The notes under the pieces are model-generated. The model saw only the letters and a list, made by a program, of their open reading frames with translations. It was not told the origin of the DNA and searched no databases. A stretch of DNA of 5,582 nucleotides, taken from the NCBI GenBank assembly GCA_015490255.1, contig WFYF01000149.1, forward strand, positions 1-5,582, given 5' to 3'. Source of the stretch: Caldifarciminota bacterium (lineage in GTDB: Bacteria; Hydrothermota; Hydrothermia; S141-80). Positions within the stretch are counted from its first letter, which is position 1. The number at the start of each line of letters is the position of its first letter. Both the position numbers and the translations under genes were made by a program. Below are positions 1-5,582 of this stretch, in pieces.

Positions 1-476
1 CCAACCTTATTCTGCGTTATGACCCCGGGCAGGATCGGTGGGACACCCTGACCACCTATCCAGGTGAGGGACGGTGGGGACCTGTGCTGGTTTACCACCT
101 GGGATACCTCTACGCGGGCACAGGCCGCACAAGTGACTGGGGTGGGGACAATCTCGCAGACATGCAGCGATACAACCTTGCCACCGGGGAATGGGAACCC
201 ATTGCAGGATATCCCTTCGCAACCTATGACGCCTGGGCGGTGGCTACAGGACAGCGAATTTTTGTCCTGGGGGGACACGCACCCCAAAACGATTTCACGG
301 ATCAGTTTTACTACTACTCTGTTTCCGAGGATCGCTGGAAGCCCGTTCCGCAGTTCCCTGGAGGGCCGAGAAACAACCTGATTGGAGGGGTGGTGGGATC
401 TTATCTTTATGCAGGGCTCGGCGTCACGCCCGCGCTGACATTCCCCCGGGACTGGTGGAGGCTCCGGATTGAATAG
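1..476 (+). CDS. Kelch-repeat beta-propeller protein, C-terminal part (5' end outside window)
   Basis: The frame is open from base 3 to the TAG at 474-476, giving 157 residues with no start of their own; the GTG at 84 is internal because kelch-like sequence continues upstream of it. About three kelch-like blades are visible at a spacing of roughly 50 residues. Each has an aromatic-rich strand with a conserved Trp (fragment residues W13, W64, W112, as in RYDPGQDRW, RYNLATGEW and YYSVSEDRW) and a glycine pair or GxG strand (YAGTG at 37-41, VLGG at 88-91, YAGLG at 136-140). Kelch motifs fold into beta-propellers that bind proteins or glycans, and bacterial members are often exported. The fold is well supported. 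The function is unknown, and any signal peptide or catalytic domain would lie upstream. The chain ends soon after the last blade (DWWRLRIE), so no sorting domain or C-terminal anchor is visible. The methyltransferase gene follows after 14 bp, which suggests co-transcription. Confidence 0.8.
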   Translation, partial: NLILRYDPGQDRWDTLTTYPGEGRWGPVLVYHLGYLYAGTGRTSDWGGDNLADMQRYNLATGEWEPIAGYPFATYDAWAVATGQRIFVLGGHAPQNDFTDQFYYYSVSEDRWKPVPQFPGGPRNNLIGGVVGSYLYAGLGVTPALTFPRDWWRLRIE

Positions 477-490
477 GATACGGCATCTCT

Positions 491-1342
491 TTGATTCACA
501 AACTGGTTGAGTTCTTCGCCCGGCACTTTGCCAGCGTCCCCCTGATCTCCATCGGGGGGCGCTGGCTTTTGATTCTTTTGCGTATTCGTGGGGAAACCTG
601 GAAAGATGAGTTTGCCCTGATGGTTGCCGCCGCGGGCGACATGGTGAGGGTGCTCCTGCATCCCCGGACGCTGCGGAATCCCTGGGCCAGCCCGGCCCTT
701 CGGCTTCGCACAGTTACCGGCATCCGGTTCCACACCCGGCCCCATTCCGATGACCTCTACTTCATGATGCCCATGCGGGAACGGGACGTGGAGGTGTTCA
801 TCCGCAACGCACTGGAGCGCTGCCGGGAAGAAGGATGGACCTTCGTGGACGTGGGGGCCAACGTGGGATACTACACCATCCTGGCCTGCAACATGGGTGT
901 TTCCACTCTGGCCGTTGAAGCCCACCCGGAAACCTTCCGGGTGTTGCAGAAAAACCTTTCCCTGAACGGATGCGATCATGTGCAAACCATCCCCCGCGCG
1001 GTGTGGCGGGAGTCGGGGCGCCGGGTGCGGGTGGTTTCCCCGGAGGCGCAGTTCGGCATGGCCCACATTGACCCGGATGAGGCGGGAGAGGTGGAAACCA
1101 TAACCCTGGACGAACTTCCTGTTTCTCATGACCGTGTTGGCCTGGTGAAACTGGACGTGGAAGGGGCGGAGGTGGCCGCCCTAGAAGGCGCAGAGAACAT
1201 CCTGAACCACGCGCGATTTGTGGTGCTGGAGGCGCTGGAAGAGGAAACCCGCCGACGGGTCCAAGAAATTCTCCAAGCACATGGCTTTTCCCTCCACCCT
1301 TCCCGGTTTTCCAGCTATATTCTTGCAGAAAAAACCACATGA
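491..1342 (+). CDS. FkbM-family SAM-dependent methyltransferase
   Basis: This is a predicted class I methyltransferase of 283 residues. Motif I, binding S-adenosylmethionine, is FVDVGANVGYYTILA at residues 118-132. An acidic residue at the end of the next strand (E143 in AVEAHPET) is placed to bind the SAM ribose. The signature LVKLDVEGAE at 218-227, followed by LEGAE, is the FkbM hallmark (K220, D222, E224, G225). The family, named for the FK506 31-O-methyltransferase, transfers methyl to hydroxyl groups and is common in surface-polysaccharide clusters, so sugar O-methylation is likely here but the acceptor is unknown. Residues 13-32 are fairly hydrophobic and might touch the membrane. The TTG at 491 is chosen because an in-frame TGA at 470-472 closes the frame upstream and the first ATG is codon 44 (base 620), although the FkbM core starts only near residue 70. 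The stop overlaps the next start (ATGA, 1339-1342), which implies translational coupling to the glycosyltransferase. Confidence 0.88.
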   Translation: MIHKLVEFFARHFASVPLISIGGRWLLILLRIRGETWKDEFALMVAAAGDMVRVLLHPRTLRNPWASPALRLRTVTGIRFHTRPHSDDLYFMMPMRERDVEVFIRNALERCREEGWTFVDVGANVGYYTILACNMGVSTLAVEAHPETFRVLQKNLSLNGCDHVQTIPRAVWRESGRRVRVVSPEAQFGMAHIDPDEAGEVETITLDELPVSHDRVGLVKLDVEGAEVAALEGAENILNHARFVVLEALEEETRRRVQEILQAHGFSLHPSRFSSYILAEKTT

Positions 1343-2526
1343 CCCCTCCCCTCAAACTCCTTTTTGTGGCCACGGCTTTCCCGACCGACCGGGCTCCCTT
1401 TGTCACTCCCTGGCTGCAGGCAACCCTGAAAGCGCTGGTCCAGGAGGGGCATGACGTTCGCGTGCTCACTTCGGCCTTTCGCGGTCAGGGAGACGAAACC
1501 CGGGAAGGCCTCCGGATCTACCGGTTCCGGTATGCGCCTCCAAACATAGAAAATCTCACCCACGAAGTGGCTGCCTATGAGCGCATTCGCCTGGAAAAAT
1601 GGCGCTATCTCCAGGTTCCGGTGTTTCTGGGCGCGGGGCTGATCAAAAGCTGGCGGCTTCGCAGAAGATTTCTCCCGGACATCGTGCATGTGCACTGGCC
1701 CGTTCCCAATCTGGTCTGGGCCCAGCCCTTTGCCCGCATTCCCTGGGTGCTCACCTTCCACCATTCCGAAATCGCTCTGGTCCAGAAATTCCCTTTTCTG
1801 CGTATTCCTTTTCGCCGCATGGTCCTGCGGGCCCGGGTGCGGATCTTCAACTCCCGGTTCACTCGCGAACGATTCCACGAGGTTTTTGGGGATCTCCCCG
1901 GCCGGGAAGAAATCATCCCCATGCCGGTGGGATGGAAGCCACAACTATCCGAAGTGATCCCCAGAGAACCTTACCGTGTTTTGTTTGTGGGGAGGGCCGT
2001 GTTCTGGAAAGGGGGGGACCTTTTGATCCGGGCCGCAAAAACGCTGCGGGACCGGGGGATCCCGATTCAGCTTGTGTTCGCCGGGGACGGACCGGCCCTT
2101 TCTGAGTGGAGAGAACTCGCGGAAACCCTGGGCGTGCCTGCAATGTTTCTGGGGTGGATCGGAGGGAAAAAGCTTTCTGAAGAATACGCTCGGACCCAGG
2201 TGCTGGTGCTTCCCTCCCGCGGTGATCCCCGGGTGTCCGTGGAGAGTCTGGGGCTGGTTCTGGTGGAAGCCATGCTCCACAAAACGCCGGTCATCGCCAG
2301 CCGTCTGGGTGGTCCGGCGGAGATCGTGAAAGAAGGTGCAACCGGCTGGCTGTTTACGCCGGAGGACGTGGAAGACCTCGCCCGCAAACTCGCCTGGATC
2401 TTCCAGCATCCTGAACAGGCTCAAAAGATGGGGGAAGAAGGCCACCGCCAGGCCCAGAAGTTTCTCCCTGAGGCGGTGGCCGCTCGCCACCTGAAACTGT
2501 ATAAGGAAATCCTGAAAGAATCCTGA
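1339..2526 (+). CDS. GT4-family (GT-B fold) glycosyltransferase
   Basis: The 395-residue length is typical of GT4 retaining glycosyltransferases, which move a sugar from a nucleotide-sugar donor to a lipid-linked or glycan acceptor at the cytoplasmic face. The N-terminal acceptor domain has LLFVATAFP at 7-15, the usual EGHDVRVLT strand at 36-44, and DIVHVHWP at 114-121. The C-terminal donor domain opens with VLFVGRAVFWKGGDLLI (214-230), where R219 and K224 match the conserved Arg/Lys that contact the donor phosphates. FAGDGP (247-252) follows, then the EX7E element E302-SLGLVLV-E310 with AMLHKTPVIAS and GGPAEIV. No signal peptide or membrane segment is seen, although the basic patch at 155-168 could bind membrane. 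The ATG at 1339 lies in an ATGA overlap with the methyltransferase stop and has no clear Shine-Dalgarno, so it is probably translated by coupling. Donor and acceptor sugars cannot be told from sequence. Polysaccharide or glycolipid assembly is the likeliest role. Confidence 0.92.
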   Translation: MTPPLKLLFVATAFPTDRAPFVTPWLQATLKALVQEGHDVRVLTSAFRGQGDETREGLRIYRFRYAPPNIENLTHEVAAYERIRLEKWRYLQVPVFLGAGLIKSWRLRRRFLPDIVHVHWPVPNLVWAQPFARIPWVLTFHHSEIALVQKFPFLRIPFRRMVLRARVRIFNSRFTRERFHEVFGDLPGREEIIPMPVGWKPQLSEVIPREPYRVLFVGRAVFWKGGDLLIRAAKTLRDRGIPIQLVFAGDGPALSEWRELAETLGVPAMFLGWIGGKKLSEEYARTQVLVLPSRGDPRVSVESLGLVLVEAMLHKTPVIASRLGGPAEIVKEGATGWLFTPEDVEDLARKLAWIFQHPEQAQKMGEEGHRQAQKFLPEAVAARHLKLYKEILKES

Positions 2527-2541
2527 CAGGGATAAGCCCGA
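2527..2541. other. Convergent intergenic junction (15 bp)
   Basis: These 15 bases are the only sequence between the TGA of the + strand glycosyltransferase (2524-2526) and the TAA of the - strand membrane protein (complement of 2542-2544). Only 3-bp GGG/CCC pairings can be drawn, and there is no T-run on either side. No intrinsic terminator is therefore visible, and transcripts from both directions probably run into the opposing gene or end by a factor-dependent route. Confidence 0.7.
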
Positions 2542-4938
2542 TTACCCGCGCCCCCTGGGACGTCCCCGAAGGGAAATCCCCATCAGTCCAAACATAAAGA
2601 CAAGCGAAAGGAGGGAAACGGCAAGGCCGGTCTTTTCCCGGCGGGGCCGATACCGGAAGGTGATCTCATGTTTCCCTGGAGGAACAGGGACAGCCATAAA
2701 GGCATGCATGGCACGCAACACGGGTTGAGGCGGATTTCCATCCACCTGCGCTTCCCACTGATCGGTATAGGCCTCCGCCAGAAACACCCATCCCCCCCCT
2801 CCGGATTCCACCTCCACCTGAATTTTCCCCGGGGCGTAAGACCTGAGGAACAGCCGGTGAGAGGTGTCCGCAGGAGTGGAGTGAGACGGAACCGAAGAAG
2901 ACAGGAAAAGGGTGTCCAGAACTTTCCGGCCCCTGGCCACCAGTGTCCGAACCGCTTGGGTGTCCGAAGCCGGAAGAGAAACCGCGTGAGCATAAAATCG
3001 TACCCGTTTTGCCGTGTCAGGAGGAGCGTAAAGACCAAAAGGCTGGCCCTGCAAGGTGAGCAAACGCTCAAGGGAAAGGCGATCCTGAAAATATTTCATG
3101 GAAAGAAGCAACGGATAGGCAGGATGGTTGCCGTACTGCCTGCGAAGGGTCGCCGTGTCGGGCAGAACAGGCATCAGCACATGGTCCACGTCCATCACAG
3201 GAAGAAGAAAGGGATTCTGATATAAATGAACGAACGAAGCCGGGGAGAGCACGAACCCTTCTGCGCCGATCAGCTGAAGGTAATGCCCGGAAGCAAAGGG
3301 AAAACCACCCCCCGCGGTCTGGAGACCGGCATACATCCAGTTGAAATCTTCTGTCCGGAAGAAAAGAGGAAGGATCCGGACCGGGTCCTGCTTCCCTGCA
3401 GAAACAGCTTTGCCGATTTCCATAAGGCCAGAGCGGCGAAGTTCCTCCTTGAGCGGGAGAGAGGGCTGGAGAAACGGACGGGTGATTGCAAAGAGCTCCA
3501 GGAAAACGGCAAGCGGAAAAATCCAGGCACTGGAAGGTAGTATCCGGGGTATGAGCAGGGTCGCCACCCCCACCCAGCCGAAACCCAGAGCCAGATGGGG
3601 CAGGTGAGCCTGGAGGGCCCGGGCTTTTTCCAAACCCAGGGCAAATACACTCCGGATCAGGCCATGAAGGGCCTGCGGCGCAATTCCTCCCATAAGGGCA
3701 AGCCCCACAAGGCCGCCCCCCACCCACCACCAGCCCTTCCAGGTTTTGAGCCGTTCTTCCCGGGAAAGCTGGGTGAGGGCCAGCAGGGCGGTGATCACGA
3801 GCATCACCTGAGCGAAACCCAGGGCGAGGGCATGGGCCCGGAACCGGGAAAACATGGGAAGGGTATGGTAAAGGAGATAGAACAGAGGGGTTCGCCCGGC
3901 CATGGAAATGAGCAGGAAGAAAAACCCCACCAGGGCGGTGAGAAGGGCCCATTTCCCCGTAACGCTTTGCCGGAAGGACGCCCTGCGAACCAGCCACAGA
4001 AAGGCCAGGGTTCCCGCAAACCCCAGCACCCCCAGATACGCCACATCATGCCGAAAAGGATTGCTCCCCCAGTAGTGATCCTGGGGCAGGGAGATGCCGG
4101 AGAACAGAGGAAACCAGAGCGAGAGAACATCCTGAACATCCGCACTCCAGGACAGGGCCTTTTCAATCCCCATGGCTTTGCGCAGGGTGAAGTGGCGGAT
4201 ATAGAAAAGGGCGGGATACCATTGTGCTGCTCCAATTCCCAGACTGAGCACCCCGGCCACCGCCACCCGGCCAAGCCGATCCAGCCAGAATTTCGGCGAA
4301 CGAGGGGCAAACATCACAAGGGCCAGCACCACACCGAGGCCCACTGCAAGATAGGTGTAATACACCATCTGAAGCTGCTGAACTCCGAGCAGGATGCCAA
4401 GGATCCCGCCCCAGAGGGCATGAATCCACCATTTCCCCCGACGGACCCCCTCCACAGCGAGCCAGAAGATTAGGGGGAACCAGGCCAGGACAATCCCTTT
4501 GGCAAGATGCCCGGAATAGACCTGCGGTGGGATATACCCGAACCCCAGCGCCGCGCCTCCGGCCAGGGCGAGGGGAAACGAAACCCCGAGCGCGGAAAGG
4601 ACCAAGAACAGCACAAAAGAAGCCAGTGCGGTGTGCAGGATAAAGGACCATTTGAAAGCCTGATCAATGTCCATCACAACCCACAGGATGTGGTCGGGAT
4701 AAAAATATTCAAAGGTTAATCCGGACACAGTGGGAAGCCCCCCTTCCAGAGTGGGATTCCACCACCGCATCTCCCCATGTTTCCATCCTTCAATCATAAA
4801 ATCCCGGAGGGCATAACCCCCTGAACGCTGATCATAGGCCACCGGCGCCACCCGACCCGAGAGCAGGGAGAAATAGAATACCAAACTCAACCCCAGATAC
4901 CCCAGAAACACCCATACGTTCCGGGGAAGGCGGGTCAT
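2542..4938 (-). CDS. YfhO-family polytopic membrane protein (GT-C-like)
   Basis: The 798 residues match the usual YfhO length. Hydrophobic segments lie near residues 8-28, 96-118, 121-138, 148-165, 173-211 (probably two), 224-241, 299-317, 330-347, 351-362 (short), 367-390, 403-419, 447-464, 469-486 and 769-788. The first loop (29-95) carries AYDQRSGG (D36), NPTLEGGLP (61-69) and YPDH (80-83), a layout typical of YfhO and other GT-C proteins, where first-loop acidic residues are catalytic candidates. A soluble region at 487-768 ends with DQWEAQVDGNPPQPVLRAMH (726-745), then AFMAVPVPPGKHEITFRYRP, the YfhO C-terminal signature. The basic tail RGRPRGRG suggests a cytoplasmic C-terminus and so an extracytoplasmic large domain. 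B. subtilis YfhO is required to glycosylate lipoteichoic acid using an undecaprenyl-phosphate sugar; a similar sugar transfer outside the membrane is inferred here, with unknown acceptor. The ATG overlaps the upstream HAD stop (4935-4938) and has a good ribosome binding site. Confidence 0.88.
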   Translation of the reverse strand: MTRLPRNVWVFLGYLGLSLVFYFSLLSGRVAPVAYDQRSGGYALRDFMIEGWKHGEMRWWNPTLEGGLPTVSGLTFEYFYPDHILWVVMDIDQAFKWSFILHTALASFVLFLVLSALGVSFPLALAGGAALGFGYIPPQVYSGHLAKGIVLAWFPLIFWLAVEGVRRGKWWIHALWGGILGILLGVQQLQMVYYTYLAVGLGVVLALVMFAPRSPKFWLDRLGRVAVAGVLSLGIGAAQWYPALFYIRHFTLRKAMGIEKALSWSADVQDVLSLWFPLFSGISLPQDHYWGSNPFRHDVAYLGVLGFAGTLAFLWLVRRASFRQSVTGKWALLTALVGFFFLLISMAGRTPLFYLLYHTLPMFSRFRAHALALGFAQVMLVITALLALTQLSREERLKTWKGWWWVGGGLVGLALMGGIAPQALHGLIRSVFALGLEKARALQAHLPHLALGFGWVGVATLLIPRILPSSAWIFPLAVFLELFAITRPFLQPSLPLKEELRRSGLMEIGKAVSAGKQDPVRILPLFFRTEDFNWMYAGLQTAGGGFPFASGHYLQLIGAEGFVLSPASFVHLYQNPFLLPVMDVDHVLMPVLPDTATLRRQYGNHPAYPLLLSMKYFQDRLSLERLLTLQGQPFGLYAPPDTAKRVRFYAHAVSLPASDTQAVRTLVARGRKVLDTLFLSSSVPSHSTPADTSHRLFLRSYAPGKIQVEVESGGGGWVFLAEAYTDQWEAQVDGNPPQPVLRAMHAFMAVPVPPGKHEITFRYRPRREKTGLAVSLLSLVFMFGLMGISLRGRPRGRG

Positions 4939-5582
4939 GAGGCAGGCTCCTCAATGGATGCCGGCTCTTTCCGGTCTTCCAGAATCCGGGCCACCACCGC
5001 ATCCAGCCGGGGGGCGGCCACGTCCGGGGACCAGGCCGTCAGTTCCTCAAGGGAGAAATGCCCCGTGGGCACGACCGCCACCCGGTAACCCGCCCGCCGG
5101 GCCGCCCAGATGTCCCTCGGCGTGTCGCCCACGATCCACACCTCCGAAAAGGGACCCCGGTCGCGGAGCTTCCAGTATGCTGCCCACAGGATCTGCACCC
5201 GGTCCTCCGCATCGCTTCCGAATCCCCCACCGGCGAACAGGGGCCAGAGATCCGTCCGGGAGAGCTTGATCCGGGCCCCCTCCTCCAGGTTTCCGGTGGC
5301 CAGCCCCAGCACCACATCCTCCCGTTCTGCCAGCGCATGGAGGGTTTCCTCCACCCCCGGAAGCACCCGGTAACCCGGGGATTTCGGAACCTCTTCGGCC
5401 AGATACCGGAGATAGGCATCCCGCAGGGCGGGAAGGTGCCGATCCGCATCGGGCCCCACGGCTTTCCAGTAGATCTCCCGGAGGATCTGAAGATCGGTTT
5501 TGCCGTCCGGAATCACGTGGCGGGCGGCATGTTCAATCCCGAAAAGCTCCAGAAAAGCCCGGTCCATCGCCCGGCTGCCCGC
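4935..5582 (-). CDS. HAD-superfamily phosphatase, phosphoglycolate-phosphatase-like (N-terminus outside window)
   Basis: The gene enters from the right edge; 215 residues are visible, ending at the TGA in 4937-4935. A Met at 5567-5565 could be read as the start, but the five codons before it are open and read AGSRA. With the following MDRAFLELFG they match the segment just after the DxDGT nucleophile motif in this family, so the true start and catalytic Asp should lie outside the window. Numbering from that Met: a helical cap at about 5-65 containing the GKTD stretch (22-25) usual in this subgroup, VLPGVEETL at 68-76, motif II LATGN with T91, motif III lysine K101 (RIKLSR), and motif IV VGDTPRD with D148 and D152 at 146-152. 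These are the expected residues of a Mg-dependent phosphomonoesterase, probably cytoplasmic. The substrate is unknown; phosphoglycolate, a sugar phosphate or a housecleaning role are all possible. It is coupled to the YfhO-family gene by an ATGA overlap. Confidence 0.85.
   Translation of the reverse strand, partial: AGSRAMDRAFLELFGIEHAARHVIPDGKTDLQILREIYWKAVGPDADRHLPALRDAYLRYLAEEVPKSPGYRVLPGVEETLHALAEREDVVLGLATGNLEEGARIKLSRTDLWPLFAGGGFGSDAEDRVQILWAAYWKLRDRGPFSEVWIVGDTPRDIWAARRAGYRVAVVPTGHFSLEELTAWSPDVAAPRLDAVVARILEDRKEPASIEEPAS
4947..4952 (-). promoter_or_regulatory. Ribosome binding site of the YfhO-family gene
   Basis: On the - strand the bases read GAGGAG, followed by 8 bases and then the ATG at 4938-4936. 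This is a strong Shine-Dalgarno match at near-ideal spacing. It sits inside the last codons of the HAD gene and supports the chosen start. Because the two genes also overlap by ATGA, translation of the membrane protein can come from both re-initiation and direct ribosome entry. Confidence 0.75.

Noticed and set aside
84..476. Kelch gene taken as complete from the GTG at 84
   Set aside because: The frame stays open to base 3 and encodes another kelch strand (RYDPGQDRW), so the GTG is internal and the gene is truncated by the window.
407..1129. - strand open frame of 240 codons opposite the methyltransferase
   Set aside because: It is antisense to clear FkbM motifs, has a His/Pro/Gly-rich low-information sequence and shows no family signature.
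2508..2526. Direct repeat AATCCTGA at 2508-2515 and 2519-2526
   Set aside because: These are two 8-bp copies inside the last codons of the glycosyltransferase, with no third copy or flanking structure. This is consistent with chance and codon use, not an attachment site or regulatory array.
3068..3997. - strand open frame of 309 codons in another frame of the membrane-protein gene
   Set aside because: It overlaps the real frame on the same strand and has a Pro/Ser/Arg-rich composition without domains. The YfhO-type frame explains the region.
3595..4473. Long + strand open frame of 292 codons opposite the membrane-protein gene
   Set aside because: It is rich in Pro, Gly, His, Lys and Gln with no recognisable domain, and it lies entirely antisense to a well-supported polytopic membrane protein. 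It is a compositional shadow.
4935..5567. HAD gene taken as complete from the Met at 5567
   Set aside because: The upstream codons are open and match the family segment after the nucleophile motif, and a protein starting at this Met would lack the catalytic Asp. The gene is better read as cut by the window edge.

Overview
The window looks like part of a cell-envelope or surface-glycan locus from a moderately GC-rich bacterium. Gene density is very high: reading frames abut or overlap, and two junctions are 4-bp ATGA stop/start overlaps. I cannot assign a taxon. FkbM methyltransferases, GT4 glycosyltransferases, YfhO-type membrane proteins and HAD phosphatases occur in many phyla, and no rRNA, tRNA or marker gene is present.

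Layout. Two gene groups converge tail to tail. On the + strand come (1) the C-terminal end of a kelch-repeat beta-propeller protein, cut by the left window edge; (2) an FkbM-family SAM-dependent methyltransferase starting 14 bp later, probably at a TTG; and (3) a GT4-type glycosyltransferase whose ATG overlaps the methyltransferase stop. On the - strand, read from the right edge, come (4) a HAD-superfamily phosphatase whose first residues, including the catalytic aspartate motif, lie beyond the window, and (5) a 798-residue polytopic YfhO-family membrane protein whose ATG overlaps the HAD stop. Only 15 bp separate the two convergent stop codons, and I see no hairpin plus T-run terminator there.

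How they may work together. GT4 enzymes move sugars from activated donors onto lipid or glycan acceptors in the cytoplasm. FkbM enzymes O-methylate sugars or other hydroxyls. YfhO proteins are GT-C-like membrane proteins, and in Bacillus subtilis YfhO is needed to glycosylate lipoteichoic acid outside the membrane. The neighbourhood therefore fits synthesis and decoration of an exported glycan or glycolipid. This is inferred from families and gene order; no substrate can be read from the sequence.

No RNA gene, CRISPR array, insertion sequence, attachment site or origin was seen, and no non-coding stretch exceeds 15 bp. I found no convincing sign of an undescribed system. The points most worth a second look are the translationally coupled HAD-YfhO pair and the kelch protein beside the glycan-modification genes.
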